64,000 nt of DNA from UBA4615 sp046046245 (GCA_046046245.1 JBJOKE010000008.1:129485-193484); one strand, 5' to 3'. Positions 7,817 to 16,891 are shown, counted from the first letter of the stretch. The notes: generated from the letters alone by a model not told the origin. Made by a program: numbers and translations.

Positions 7817-8761
7817 ATGCCCACCGCCGCACGCGTCGACCCGGCCGACGTCTTCACCCCCGACGAATGGGCGGCGCTGAGCGCGAAGTCCCGTTGGCGC
7901 GGCCTGTGGCTGGTGACGCACTGCTGGGGCGCGATCGGCCTGTGCATGCTGCTGGGCGCCCGATGGCCGTGGCTGATCCCGCTGCTCGTGCCGCTGGTGG
8001 CGGCGCGCCAGCTCGGCCTGCTGATCCTGATGCACGACGCGGCGCACGGCGTGCTGCACCCGAACCGGCGCGTCAACGACTGGGTCGGCACCTGGCTCTG
8101 CTCGTCGGCACTGCCCGAGTACCGGAAGGCGCACCTGCAGCACCACCGTTTCACCCAGCAGCCGGAGGACCCGGACCTGCCGCTGTCCCGCCCCTTTCCG
8201 ATCGAGGCGGGCTCGCTCAGGCGCAAGATGCTCCGCGACCTCACCGGCTCGAGCTTCCTCAAGCTGCGCCTGGGCATCGACCTCGAGGCACGCAGGAAAG
8301 GCGGCGCGCGCGCGGGCGAGAAGGGCACCGACCTGCTGAGCACGGGGCTCGACCCGCGCTTCGTCTGGGGCAACCTGGGCTGCCTCGCCCTGTTCACGCT
8401 CGCGGGATACGCGTGGCTCTGGATCTCGCTGTGGCTGGTGCCGCTGGCCTTCTGGTTCCCGCTGATCTACCGCATCCGCAACATCGCCGAGCACGCGCTC
8501 GTGCCGGTCGGCGAACCCGATCCGTACCGCCACGCCCGCACGACGATCGCCTCGTGGTGGGAGCGCGCGCTGCTCGCGCCGTACTGGGTGAACTACCACG
8601 GCGAGCACCACCTGTTCACGCACCTGCCCTGCTGGAGCCTGCCCCGCGCGCATGCGCTGCTGGCGCGGCGCGGCCTGCTGCAGCGGATGCGGGTCGCGCG
8701 CGGGTACCGGGAGGTGCTGCGTCACGCGGTGAAGCCGGCGGCCCATGGCGCCCCGGCGTGA
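7817..8761 (+). CDS. Membrane fatty acid desaturase
   Basis: A 314-residue integral-membrane di-iron desaturase. The three histidine boxes are intact: HDAAH at 73-77, HLQHH at 106-110 and HGEHH at 261-265, with an additional His at 226 in NIAEHA. Hydrophobic segments at about 30-70 and 185-220 would span the membrane. It would insert a double bond in a lipid acyl chain or an isoprenoid; bacterial members of this family include CrtR/FadS-type enzymes, so the substrate is open. AGGAG is about 8 nt before the ATG. The leader can fold into hairpins. Confidence 0.9.
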   Translation: MPTAARVDPADVFTPDEWAALSAKSRWRGLWLVTHCWGAIGLCMLLGARWPWLIPLLVPLVAARQLGLLILMHDAAHGVLHPNRRVNDWVGTWLCSSALPEYRKAHLQHHRFTQQPEDPDLPLSRPFPIEAGSLRRKMLRDLTGSSFLKLRLGIDLEARRKGGARAGEKGTDLLSTGLDPRFVWGNLGCLALFTLAGYAWLWISLWLVPLAFWFPLIYRIRNIAEHALVPVGEPDPYRHARTTIASWWERALLAPYWVNYHGEHHLFTHLPCWSLPRAHALLARRGLLQRMRVARGYREVLRHAVKPAAHGAPA

Positions 8762-8809
8762 GCGCCGCGGCACCGTGACGATGCTCCGGGATCCGGCGGC
8801 GCCCGCGAC

Positions 8810-9124
8810 ATGACCGTCTACGTCGACGACGCCCGCACCCCGTTCCGCGGCTGGCGGATGTGCCACATGCTGGCCGACACCGACGAGGAGCTGCAGGCGA
8901 TGGCCAGGGCGCTCGGCCTGCAGCACCGCTGGCAGCACGACGACCACTACGACCTGAACGAGGAGACGCGGGCGCTCGCGGTCGCGCTGGGCGCGGTCGA
9001 GATCAGCAGACGGCAAGCCGCGGCGATGCGGGCCCACCGGCGGGTCCACGGCCGGCTCGGCGAGCCGACGGCGGCACTCGTCTGGTTCCGCGTGAGCCTG
9101 CGCGTGCGCGTCGTCCGCGACTGA
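8810..9124 (+). CDS. DUF4031 domain protein
   Basis: A 104-residue protein starting TVYVDDARTPFRGWRMCHML, the signature of DUF4031, a small bacterial family of unknown function. Conserved-looking acidic and histidine residues (DD near 5-6, H19, the later HDDHYDLNEETR segment) hint at metal binding, but nothing further can be said. It is 48 bp behind the desaturase gene and convergent with the MFS gene. No strong ribosome site was seen. Confidence 0.75.
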   Translation: MTVYVDDARTPFRGWRMCHMLADTDEELQAMARALGLQHRWQHDDHYDLNEETRALAVALGAVEISRRQAAAMRAHRRVHGRLGEPTAALVWFRVSLRVRVVRD

Positions 9125-9145
9125 CCCGGTGGTCGCGGCCCGACG

Positions 9146-10321
9146 CTACGCGACCGCCGGCTTCGCCCGCTCCCGGATCGCGAGCCACGCGATGCCCGCG
9201 CCCGTCAGCAGCACCGGCACCAGCGAGCCCAGGTTCAGCAGGGTCCAGCCCTGCGTGGTCACCAGCACGCCGGAGCTGAACGAGGTCACCGCCATCACCG
9301 CGAACACGCAGAAGTTGATCGCGCCCTGCGCGCGGTCCTTCTCCTCCGGCGCGTAGGTCTTCAGCGCGAGCGTGGTGCCGCCGGTGAACACGAAGTTCCA
9401 GCCCACGCCGAGCAGGAACAGCGCGATCCAGAAGTGGTGCAGCTCGACCCCGGACAGCGCGATCGCGATGCAGACCAGCGTCAGACCCACGCCCGTGCCC
9501 ATCACGTTCAGCACGCCGAAGCGCTTGATGAGGCTGCCGGTGAAGAAGCCCGGCGCGAACATGCCGATCACATGGCCCTCGAGCACGAAGGCCGCATCCG
9601 AGAACGGCAGCCCGCACTGCTGCATCGCCAGCGGCGTCGCCGCCATCAGCAGGTTCATCACGCCGTAGCCCAGCGCGCTCGCGCTCGCCGCGACGATGAA
9701 CATCGGCTGGCGCATGATCTCCGACAGCGGCCGTCCGCCCGACTGCCCCGCCTTGCGGGCGGGCACGGGCGGGAAGTCGATCGTCGACAGCAGCGCGAGC
9801 GCGATCGCCGCAACCACCGCGAGCGCCAGGTAGGCGCCCACGAAGGGCAGCGCGGCCAGCTCGCGGGTGCGCGCCGCGAGATTCGGCCCGATCACCGCAC
9901 CGATCAGGCCGCCGGCCATCACCCACGAGACCGCCTTCTCGCGAAGGTCGGTCGGTGCGAGTTCCGCCGCGGCGAAGCGGTAGAGCTGGCCGTTGGCCGA
10001 GTAGTAGCCGGCCACCAGCGTCGCGAAGCACATCAGCCAGAAGTTCTGCGTCCACGCGGCCCACGCGCACAGCAGCGCCGAGACCAGCGCCGTCAGCAGC
10101 CCGAGCTGGAAGCTGCGCTTGCGGCCGTAGCGCGACTGCGTCCAGGCCACCGGGCCGGTGCACAGCGCGCCGCCCACCACGTAGGCCATCACCGGCAGCG
10201 TCGCCATCCATCCGAACGGCGCGAGCGACAGGCCGACCAGGCCGTTGATCGCGATGAAGGTGACGTTGTTCGTCAGGAAGAGGCCCTGCAGCAGGGTCAG
10301 GGTCCAGAGGTTGCGGTTCAT
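9146..10321 (-). CDS. Major facilitator superfamily transporter
   Basis: A 391-residue inner-membrane transporter with about twelve hydrophobic helices separated by a charged central loop (PPVPARKAGQSGGR). The loop AYVVGGALCTGPVAWTQSRYGRK fits the helix 2-3 MFS motif region (R-x-G-R-K/R). It resembles YfcJ- or drug-resistance-type exporters, but no substrate can be assigned. The stop is 21 bp from that of the convergent DUF4031 gene. The FAD-oxidase gene lies about 100 bp upstream on the same strand. Start ATG 10321 has no obvious Shine-Dalgarno. Confidence 0.88.
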   Translation of the reverse strand: MNRNLWTLTLLQGLFLTNNVTFIAINGLVGLSLAPFGWMATLPVMAYVVGGALCTGPVAWTQSRYGRKRSFQLGLLTALVSALLCAWAAWTQNFWLMCFATLVAGYYSANGQLYRFAAAELAPTDLREKAVSWVMAGGLIGAVIGPNLAARTRELAALPFVGAYLALAVVAAIALALLSTIDFPPVPARKAGQSGGRPLSEIMRQPMFIVAASASALGYGVMNLLMAATPLAMQQCGLPFSDAAFVLEGHVIGMFAPGFFTGSLIKRFGVLNVMGTGVGLTLVCIAIALSGVELHHFWIALFLLGVGWNFVFTGGTTLALKTYAPEEKDRAQGAINFCVFAVMAVTSFSSGVLVTTQGWTLLNLGSLVPVLLTGAGIAWLAIRERAKPAVA

Positions 10322-10422
10322 CGATGAGGGCGGCGTGAGGGAGGTGGGTCGGTCGATGCGGGGGCGCCGGGGCGGCGGCCCGGCAGGCTGCCTCGTCGGT
10401 CAGGGGCGGGGTCGGCGGGCGC

Positions 10423-11511
10423 TCAGGTGCCGAGCATCCGCGCCACGCCGCCCCGGGCCGCGTCGACCGCCCCCGCAGCGTAGCCCGGGAACGCGGTCGA
10501 CCACTCGCTCGCGATGCCGAAGATGGACCCGGCCCAGGGCCCGTCCGTGACCTGGAGGGCACCGTGACCGTGGCCGCCGGCCGAAGCGAGGTCGGCCTCG
10601 GTCGCGGTCAGCGGCTCGGCGGCCCAGTCTTGGAGCCAGTCCCGGAGCGGTTCGGCGGCCCGCGCACCGAAGAGCCGGCCGAGCTGCGCACGGCAGAGCT
10701 CGCGCAGTGCGCCCGCGGGCACGCGCCGTCGCTGCGCGGCCGGCACGCCGACGAAGCCGAAGAGCGCGCCCGGTCCCTGCGGCGGCGAGGCGTCGTGAAC
10801 CTCGGCGAGCGGCCCGGTGCGGCTGCGCGCGCCGCCCGACAGGCCCTGCTCGCGCCAGAACGGCGCGTCGTAGACGGCGACGTACTTGGCGTGCGGCGCC
10901 ATCCAGGTGTCGGTCGCGTCCCAGTCGGCCGCCACCGCCTCGGGCAGCGGCGCATCGAAGCGGATCGTCGCGCGGGCGAGCCTCGGCGGGACCGCGAGCA
11001 GCACGCGGTCGACGTCGAACGAGGCGCATCCGCCGCCGGGCGTCGTCGCGGCGACCGTCACGCCGCGCGCGCCCACCGACATCGCCTCGACGCGGTGCCC
11101 CAGGTGAAGCGCGGTCGCCCGCAGCGCCGACCGCGCGGCGTCCGCCAGCGTCGCCATGCCGCCCGCGACCCGCATCGCGACCGGCGAGCCGTCGAAGTCG
11201 GGCACGCGCTGCAGCTGCCCGGGCCGGCCCTCGAAGACCAGGTCGCCGCGGACGGGCTGCGCGAAGGTCCGCAGTCCGAGCGACGCGATCCAGTCGGCGA
11301 ACGCGGGCTGCAGGTCGGGCCAGTACCAGGTCGCGCCGAGGTCGAACGCCGCCGTGTCGGCCTCGCGCTCGTCCGCGCGGACCGCCAGCAGCCGCCCGCC
11401 GAGGCGGTCGCGCCCTTCGAGCAGCACCGGCTCGCAGCCCTGCCGCTCGAGCAGCGCGGCCGCGTGCAGCCCGGCGAGACCGCCACCGACGATGCCGATG
11501 CGACGGCTCAA
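10423..11511 (-). CDS. FAD-dependent amine oxidase/oxidoreductase
   Basis: A 362-residue flavoprotein with an N-terminal Rossmann motif GIVGGGLAGLHAA and EGRDRLGGRL, the amine-oxidase form that embraces the FAD ribose and phosphates. The C-terminal segment FPGYAAGAVDAARGGVARML fits the second FAD-binding motif. Only a TTG codon at 11511 (minus strand) precedes the Rossmann strand in frame, so a TTG start is proposed. It lies 28 nt after the SDR stop, suggesting co-transcription. The sequence resembles bacterial monoamine-oxidase-like proteins; the substrate is unknown. Confidence 0.82.
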   Translation of the reverse strand: MSRRIGIVGGGLAGLHAAALLERQGCEPVLLEGRDRLGGRLLAVRADEREADTAAFDLGATWYWPDLQPAFADWIASLGLRTFAQPVRGDLVFEGRPGQLQRVPDFDGSPVAMRVAGGMATLADAARSALRATALHLGHRVEAMSVGARGVTVAATTPGGGCASFDVDRVLLAVPPRLARATIRFDAPLPEAVAADWDATDTWMAPHAKYVAVYDAPFWREQGLSGGARSRTGPLAEVHDASPPQGPGALFGFVGVPAAQRRRVPAGALRELCRAQLGRLFGARAAEPLRDWLQDWAAEPLTATEADLASAGGHGHGALQVTDGPWAGSIFGIASEWSTAFPGYAAGAVDAARGGVARMLGT

Positions 11512-11539
11512 GACACGATCCGGTTCGCCGCGTCCCTGC

Positions 11540-12244
11540 TCACACCGACCGCATCAGCCCGCCGTCCACCCGCAGGTTCTGCCCGGTGATGTAGCCCGCG
11601 CCCGGGCCGGCGAGGAAGGCCACGGTCGCCGCGACCTCGTCGCTCGTGCCGTAGCGCTGCATCGGCACCGCCGAGCGGCGCTCCTCGGTGGCGGGCAGGC
11701 TGTCGATCCAGCCCGGCAGCACGTTGTTCATCCGGATGTTGTCGGCCGCATGGGTGTCCGCGAAGATCTTCGTGAACGCGGCCAGGCCCGCCCTGAACAC
11801 CGCCGAGGTCGGGAACATCGCCGCCGGCTCGAAGGCCCAGGCCGACGAGACGTTGACGATCGCGCCGGCGCGCTGCGCCTTCATCGTCGGCACCACCCGC
11901 CGCGTCGCGCGCACGACGTTGAGCAGGTAGACCTCCATGCCGCGGTGCCATGCCTCGTCGGGGATCTCCAGCAGCGGCCCGCGCGGCCCGTGGCCGGCGC
12001 TGTTGACCAGCACGTCGATGCGCCCCCAGCGCGCCAGCACCGCGTCGACGAGCCGGCCGACGTCGGCGTCCGACTGGTTCGAGCCGGTCACGCCCAGCCC
12101 ACCCAGCTCCTTCGCCAGCGCCTCGCCCTTGCCCGACGACGACAGCACCGCGACGTGGTACCCGTCGGCCGCGAGGCGACGCGCCACGGCGGCGCCCATG
12201 CCGCTGCCCCCCGCGGTGACGACCGCGACCCGTCCTGCTTCCAT
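11540..12244 (-). CDS. SDR-family protein with altered active site
   Basis: A 234-residue Rossmann-fold protein. AVVTAGGSGMGAA at 7-19 is the nucleotide-binding glycine motif, NSAG at 81-84 stabilises the sheet, and SS at 133-134 includes the catalytic serine. Where Y-x3-K is expected the protein has Ser147-x3-Arg151 (SAVFR), so the catalytic tyrosine and lysine are both lost. The C-terminus (GYITGQNLRVDGG) is normal for FabG-like SDRs. The protein may bind a nucleotide without reducing a ketone, or use other residues. ATG 12244 has GGAGACAG upstream. It is divergent from the PLP-enzyme gene and upstream of the FAD oxidase. Confidence 0.85.
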   Translation of the reverse strand: MEAGRVAVVTAGGSGMGAAVARRLAADGYHVAVLSSSGKGEALAKELGGLGVTGSNQSDADVGRLVDAVLARWGRIDVLVNSAGHGPRGPLLEIPDEAWHRGMEVYLLNVVRATRRVVPTMKAQRAGAIVNVSSAWAFEPAAMFPTSAVFRAGLAAFTKIFADTHAADNIRMNNVLPGWIDSLPATEERRSAVPMQRYGTSDEVAATVAFLAGPGAGYITGQNLRVDGGLMRSV

Positions 12245-12394
12245 GGCCTGTCTCCTGTGTCCGTGGTGTCCGACCGGCCGCAAGGCTAGCACTCCGCGCG
12301 ACGCGCCCAGCGGCCCCGGCCTCGCCGCGAGGGGCGTCGCGACGGCAGAATGCGGGTCCCGACCCGCCCCTCGACATGCCGCAGGCCCCGACCC

Positions 12395-13528
12395 GTGACC
12401 CCGCTCCAAGCGCTCGACACCCCCACCGCCGTCGTCGACGTGCCCCGCATGAGGCGCAACATCGCGCGGATGCAGGCCCGCGCCGACGCGCTCGGCGTGG
12501 CCTTCAGGCCGCACGTGAAGACCAGCAAGTGCACGGCGGTGGTCGAGGCCCAGCTCGCCGCCGGCGCCCGCGGCATCACCGTCTCGACGCTGAAGGAGGC
12601 CGAGCGGTTCTTCGAGGCCGGCGTGACAGACATCCTCTACGCGGTCGGCCTCGCCCCGTCGAAGCTGCCGCAGGTCGCGGCGCTGCGGCGCCGGGGCTGC
12701 GACCTCAAGGTGATCGTCGACAACCCCGTGGCGGCCCGCGCGATCGCGGACCTCGCCGCCTCCGACGACCTGCGCCTCGAGACCTGGATCGAGATCGACA
12801 CCGACGGCCACCGCTCGGGCATCGAGCCCGAGGACGTGCTGCTGCTGCAGGTCGGGCGGATCCTGCACGACGGCGGCGCGCGACTGGGCGGCGTGCTGAC
12901 ACACGCCGGCTCCAGCTACGACTGCACCGACGAGGCCTCGCTGCGGGCGATCGCCGAGCGCGAGCGCGCCGGCGCCGTCCGCGCGGCCGAGCGGCTTCGA
13001 GACGCGGGCCTGCCCTGCCCGGTGGTGAGCGTGGGCTCGACGCCGACGGCGCTGACCGCCCTCCACCTCGACGGCGTGACCGAGCTGCGTGCCGGCGTCT
13101 ACGTGTTCTTCGACCTGGTGATGCACAACGTCGGCGTCTGCACGGTCGACGAGATCGCGCTCGGTGTCCTCACCACCGTCATCGGCCACCAGCACGACAA
13201 GGGTTGGGCGATCGTCGACGCCGGCTGGATGGCGATGAGCCGCGACCGGGGCACGCGGACCCAGCGGCGCGACTTCGGCTTCGGACTGGTCTGCGACGAG
13301 TCCGGCACCCCGCTCGACGGCTGGCTGATGACCGCGGCCAACCAGGAGCACGGGATCGTCGCGCTGGCCCGGGGACGCGATCCCGACGTCGCCGCACGGT
13401 TCCCCGTCGGCACGCGGCTGCGCGTGCTGCCGAACCATGCGTGCGCGACGGGCGCGCAGCACCCGGCCTATGTCGCGATCGGTGACGCCGGTACACAACG
13501 GACCTGGCCGAGGTTCGGCGGATGGTGA
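12395..13528 (+). CDS. D-threonine aldolase/D-serine dehydratase-like PLP enzyme
   Basis: About 377 residues with an alanine-racemase-type barrel. The PLP lysine is Lys42 in RPHVKTSK and the phosphate-binding region is near VSVGSTPT. A C-terminal domain ends with NHACAT, whose His and Cys form the metal site of D-threonine aldolases and DSD1-type D-serine dehydratases. It would cleave or dehydrate a D-3-hydroxy-amino acid. GTG 12395 is chosen because homology begins right after it; an ATG at 12350 would add 15 Arg/Pro-rich residues and overlaps a -10-like CAGAAT. Start uncertain. Divergent from the SDR gene. Confidence 0.85.
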   Translation: MTPLQALDTPTAVVDVPRMRRNIARMQARADALGVAFRPHVKTSKCTAVVEAQLAAGARGITVSTLKEAERFFEAGVTDILYAVGLAPSKLPQVAALRRRGCDLKVIVDNPVAARAIADLAASDDLRLETWIEIDTDGHRSGIEPEDVLLLQVGRILHDGGARLGGVLTHAGSSYDCTDEASLRAIAERERAGAVRAAERLRDAGLPCPVVSVGSTPTALTALHLDGVTELRAGVYVFFDLVMHNVGVCTVDEIALGVLTTVIGHQHDKGWAIVDAGWMAMSRDRGTRTQRRDFGFGLVCDESGTPLDGWLMTAANQEHGIVALARGRDPDVAARFPVGTRLRVLPNHACATGAQHPAYVAIGDAGTQRTWPRFGGW

Positions 13529-13574
13529 GCGCCGCGGCAGGTCGGCGCGGCATCCGCAGGGCGAGGAGGACCGC

Positions 13575-13898
13575 ATGAGCGATCGGGAGAGCGCGGGCGC
13601 GAAGTGGCTGCGCGAGGACAGGGCGCGCCGCGAGCGCGAGGCCGCCGACGCGGCGAGGCTCAAGCGCGAGAAGGGGCTGGCCGCGCTCGCGCGGGCCCGT
13701 GCGGCGGCCGAGCAGGCGCGCCAGGACGCGTTCGAGGCCGCGCCCTCGCCCGCCGACGAGGAGCGGGCGCTGATGGAGCGGATCCTCGCCGAATCGGATC
13801 CGCGCGCCCGCGAGCGGCTCGAGGCGTCGCTGCGCGCGCTGCGCGAGCGCATCGCGCGCGAGGCCGCGCGCAGACCGCCGGGCACGCCGAGGCGCTGA
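13575..13898 (+). CDS. Small charged coiled-coil protein, function unknown
   Basis: 107 residues, almost entirely Ala, Arg and Glu, with long runs predicted helical and coiled-coil (WLREDRARREREAADAARLK and a second helix from about 65). GAGGAGGA lies just before ATG 13575, a strong ribosome site that also excludes the longer open frame upstream. There is no signal peptide or recognised domain. It lies between the PLP enzyme and the RIO kinase on the same strand, 40 nt before the latter. It is not recognised and may be a scaffold or nucleic-acid-associated protein. Confidence 0.6.
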   Translation: MSDRESAGAKWLREDRARREREAADAARLKREKGLAALARARAAAEQARQDAFEAAPSPADEERALMERILAESDPRARERLEASLRALRERIAREAARRPPGTPRR

Positions 13899-13926
13899 AC
13901 GCGGCCGGCCCGCGCCCCGGGGGGCG

Positions 13927-13932
13927 TAGGAT
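13927..13932 (+). promoter_or_regulatory. -10 element 6 nt before the RIO kinase start (leaderless)
   Basis: TAGGAT is followed by exactly 6 nt and then ATG 13939, so transcription would begin at the start codon. No Shine-Dalgarno is present. A clear -35 is not visible. Confidence 0.4.
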
Positions 13933-13938
13933 GCCGGG

Positions 13939-14793
13939 ATGAAACCCCCGAAACGGCTGCTCCCCCTCGTCGAGGAAGGCCTCGTCGACGACGTCGTCAG
14001 CCAGCTGATGAGCGGCAAGGAAGCGAACGTCTACGTCGTGCGCTGCGGCGACGAGACGCGATGCGCGAAGGTCTACAAGGAGGCGACGCACCGCAGCTTC
14101 CGGCAGGCCGTCGACTACACCGAGAACCGCCGCGTGAAGAACTCGCGGCAGGCGCGCGCGATGGAGCGCGGCACGAGGTACGGCCGGCAGGCCCGCGAGG
14201 AGGCCTGGCAGAACGCCGAGGTCGACGCGATGAACCGCCTGTACGCGGCCGGCGTGCGGGTGCCGCGGCCGCACGGCTTCTACGAGGGCGTGCTGCTGAT
14301 GGAGCTCGTGACGGACGCCGACGGCGACGCCGCGCCGCGCCTGAACGACGTGCTCTTCGAGCCCGACGAGGCGCGCGCGGCGCATGCGACGCTGATCGCC
14401 GAGGTCGTCCGGATGCTGTGCGCGGGCGTCGTGCACGGCGACCTCTCGGAGTTCAACATCCTGCTCGCCGGCGACGGCCCGGTCATCATCGACCTGCCGC
14501 AGGCGGTCGACGCGGCCGGCAACAACCACGCGAGCCGGATGCTGCTGCGCGACGTCGCGAACCTGCGGGGCTTCTTCGGCCGCTTCGCGCCGGAGCTGCT
14601 CGAGACCGCCTACGGCCCCGAGATCTGGGACCTCTACCGGCGCGGGCTGCTCTCGAGCGCCACGCCGCTCACCGGCCGCTTCGTGCCCGATGCGTCCACC
14701 GTCGACCTCGCGGCGGTGATGCGCGAGATCGACGACGCGCGGCTCGAGGAGGCCGCGAAGCGCGCGCGGATGGCCGAGGCAGCCGCGGGCTGA
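13939..14793 (+). CDS. RIO1-family atypical serine protein kinase
   Basis: A 284-residue cytoplasmic kinase of the RIO family. Visible elements are the ATP loop SGKEANVY at 25-32, Lys44 in CAKVYK, the catalytic loop HGDLSEFN at 166-173 and the metal Asp185 in IIDLPQAV, which replaces the DFG motif as is normal for RIO enzymes. RIO1/2 act in ribosome biogenesis in archaea and eukaryotes; the bacterial role is not settled. A basic insert (VKNSRQARAMERGTRYGR) lies between the N-lobe elements. No ribosome site precedes the ATG, and a -10 element ends 6 nt upstream. A hairpin follows the stop. Confidence 0.9.
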   Translation: MKPPKRLLPLVEEGLVDDVVSQLMSGKEANVYVVRCGDETRCAKVYKEATHRSFRQAVDYTENRRVKNSRQARAMERGTRYGRQAREEAWQNAEVDAMNRLYAAGVRVPRPHGFYEGVLLMELVTDADGDAAPRLNDVLFEPDEARAAHATLIAEVVRMLCAGVVHGDLSEFNILLAGDGPVIIDLPQAVDAAGNNHASRMLLRDVANLRGFFGRFAPELLETAYGPEIWDLYRRGLLSSATPLTGRFVPDASTVDLAAVMREIDDARLEEAAKRARMAEAAAG

Positions 14794-14819
14794 GGCGGAC
14801 CGCTCGGGCCTTCGGTCGC

Positions 14820-14839
14820 GCGGCACGGTGTCGTGCCGC
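14820..14839 (+). terminator. Hairpin after the RIO kinase gene
   Basis: GCGGCACG-GTGT-CGTGCCGC is a perfect 8-bp stem with a 4-nt loop, 27 nt past the stop. It is not followed by a T-run (TCCAGCTC), so it is at best a Rho-independent-like or 3'-stabilising element between convergent genes. Confidence 0.4.
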
Positions 14840-14929
14840 TCCAGCTCGCCGACGCGCCGGCTGAAGGCGACATGCCGCGAACGATCGCCTCGGTGCGACC
14901 CGGCCTGAGTGTCCCCCCCATGCCCCGCG

Positions 14930-15658
14930 TCAGGCCTCCGTCAGTGCGATCAGCACATCCGCGTACCACGCGCCGTTCAGCCCGAGCGACTCGTCCTGCG
15001 CGAGGTCTCGCGTGCCCATGTCCATCCGCGTCGAGTGGATACCGAGCAGCCGCCACGGCAGCACGACCGCCGCAGCGCCCGGCGGCGCGCGCATCACGAC
15101 CGGCGCGCCGCTCATGCCGCGGTGCGTGCGCGCGTCGGTGAGGAACCAGCCCTGTCCCTGGAAGCGCACGCCGAAGGCGGACGCGACCGCCGCCTGCCGA
15201 GCCACCGGCAGGTGGTGCGTCGTGTCGTGGAACCCGAGCGGAAAGCCCACGATCGACAGCGGCGCGCCGATCTCGACCTCGTCGAGGTTCGCCTGCAGGT
15301 GAGCGGGCGTGAAGACCTCGAAGGTCGCGCCGGCGGGCAGCGCGGCGCGATCGATCGGCACGACCGCGACGTCGATCGCGCCACCGCTGTCGCTCGCCTG
15401 GCGCCAGGTCGCGGTACCGCCTTCGTAGAGCGCCAGCCCGACCGTCGCGACGCGGGTGAGGTCGACACGGTCGACGTGCACGTCGATCCCGATGCGGTCG
15501 GGCGAATGCTCGCCCGCGGCGTCGAAGACGACGTGGCGGCTGGTGACGACGTGCAGGCGACCATCGCGCTCGAAGAAGAAGCCGCTCGCACGGGTCAGGA
15601 GCCGCTCGCCCGAGAACGTCGAGACCTGGGTGCAGGCGAGCAGCAGCGATTCGGTCAC
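14930..15658 (-). CDS. Trypsin-like serine protease
   Basis: About 242 residues with a chymotrypsin-fold triad: His42 in VVTSRHVV, Asp96 in IDVAVVPID and Ser183 in HRGMSGAPV. The start is taken as GTG 15658, where similarity begins; the open frame continues upstream as low-complexity Arg/Ser sequence with no ribosome site, while a GGAG lies about 10 nt before the GTG. No signal peptide or PDZ domain is seen, so it looks cytoplasmic and unlike DegP. The long loop containing HDTTHHL between Asp and Ser is unusual. Divergent from the CinA gene. Confidence 0.75.
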   Translation of the reverse strand: MTESLLLACTQVSTFSGERLLTRASGFFFERDGRLHVVTSRHVVFDAAGEHSPDRIGIDVHVDRVDLTRVATVGLALYEGGTATWRQASDSGGAIDVAVVPIDRAALPAGATFEVFTPAHLQANLDEVEIGAPLSIVGFPLGFHDTTHHLPVARQAAVASAFGVRFQGQGWFLTDARTHRGMSGAPVVMRAPPGAAAVVLPWRLLGIHSTRMDMGTRDLAQDESLGLNGAWYADVLIALTEA

Positions 15659-15935
15659 GGGGATCGATCTCCGGCGGGGCAGACTGCCCGATTCTGCGCG
15701 CTCCGACAGCCCGCGGCCGTCGGCCTGCGACCCGAATCGCGGTCCGACGGGCGACCGGCCGCGCAACCGCCGGCTTGCCGCACCGCGTCCCGAGCCGTCA
15801 GACTCGCGCCTTCGGACGCCCCCGGAGACCCGCCTTGAACCGCTCGCCACGCCCTCGCCGGACCGTCGAGGCGCACCACCTCGACGCCTGCGCGGACCTC
15901 GACGGGGCCCGGCTCCCCGGACCGGCGGTCGCGTC

Positions 15936-16502
15936 GTGACGGCCGCCGACGTGCAAGGCCTCGCCGCGCTGTTCGAACGCGGCCGTCGCGTCGGCGACCG
16001 ACTGGCCGAACGAGGCGAGACCGTCGCGGTCGCCGAATCGTCGGCCGGCGGCCTGATCGCGGCCGCGCTGCTCTCGCGCGCCGGCGCGTCCGCCTACTTC
16101 CTCGGCGGCGCGGTGGTCTACACGCGCCGCGCGCGACGGCTTCTGACCGCGCTGTCGACGCAGGACACCGCCGGCATGCGCTCGTCGAGCCCGCCCTACG
16201 CGCGGCTGCTCGCCCGCCACCAGCGCGAGCGATTCGCCGCGACCTGGGGGCTCGCCGAGACCGGCGCGGCCGGGCCGACGGGCAACACCTACGGCGACCC
16301 GGCCGGCCACGCGTGCCTCGCGGTCGACGGCCCGTCGACGCGCGAGCGCACGCTGCGTACCGACGCCGCCGATCGGCCCGCGAACATGCTGGCCTTCGCG
16401 ATCGCGGCCCTCGAGCTGCTCGACGAGGCGCTGGATGCGGCGCCCCGCGATGTTCCCGCCTCCCCCACGCCCACCGCGGCACCGTCCGCCACCGAGCCAT
16501 GA
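15936..16502 (+). CDS. CinA C-terminal-domain nicotinamide-nucleotide amidase
   Basis: About 188 residues matching the stand-alone CinA amidase (PncC-type), which hydrolyses NMN to nicotinate mononucleotide and ammonia in NAD salvage. Key segments are VAVAESSAGGLIAAALLS (family AES-T-GG with Thr replaced by Ala), a YF-GG-VVY stretch, and ETGAAGPTGNTYGDPAG. The C-terminus has an extra Pro/Ala-rich tail. GTG 15936 is chosen because the domain starts 20 residues later and the upstream frame is low-complexity; there is no strong ribosome site. The stop overlaps the next start as ATGA, indicating translational coupling to the VOC gene. Confidence 0.8.
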   Translation: MTAADVQGLAALFERGRRVGDRLAERGETVAVAESSAGGLIAAALLSRAGASAYFLGGAVVYTRRARRLLTALSTQDTAGMRSSSPPYARLLARHQRERFAATWGLAETGAAGPTGNTYGDPAGHACLAVDGPSTRERTLRTDAADRPANMLAFAIAALELLDEALDAAPRDVPASPTPTAAPSATEP

Positions 16503-16891
16503 TCGACCACCTCGACCACCTCGTCCTCACCACCTCGCGCCGCGAGGCCTGCGTCGACTTCTACACGCGCGTGCTCGGCATGACGCTCGAGACCTTCATC
16601 GGCGGCACGCCGCCGGTCGAGCGCCACGCCTTCCGCTTCGGCAACCAGAAGATCAACCTGCACGTCCAGGGCTCGGAATTCGAGCCGAAGGCGCACCTGC
16701 CGGTGCCGGGCTCGCAGGACCTGTGCTTCATCGCGTCGGTGCCGATCGACACGGTGATCGCGCGGCTGAACGATGCGGGCTGGCCGATCATCGACGGTCC
16801 GGTGATGCGCACGGGCGCCACCCAGCGGATCCGTTCCGTCTACGTCCGCGATCCGGACCTCAACCTGATCGAGGTCTCCGAGCTCGCCTGA
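16499..16891 (+). CDS. VOC (glyoxalase/dioxygenase fold) protein
   Basis: A 130-residue two-module vicinal-oxygen-chelate protein. HLDHLVLTT opens the first beta-alpha-beta-beta-beta module with a metal-ligand His. VDFYTRVLGM is the usual helix, INLHV supplies the second ligand position, and DPDLNLIEVSE near the end supplies the Glu. Family members include glyoxalases, fosfomycin-resistance enzymes and extradiol dioxygenases; its size matches virulence/YaeR-like VOC proteins. It starts inside the stop of the CinA gene (ATGA overlap). Substrate unknown. Confidence 0.85.
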   Translation: MIDHLDHLVLTTSRREACVDFYTRVLGMTLETFIGGTPPVERHAFRFGNQKINLHVQGSEFEPKAHLPVPGSQDLCFIASVPIDTVIARLNDAGWPIIDGPVMRTGATQRIRSVYVRDPDLNLIEVSELA

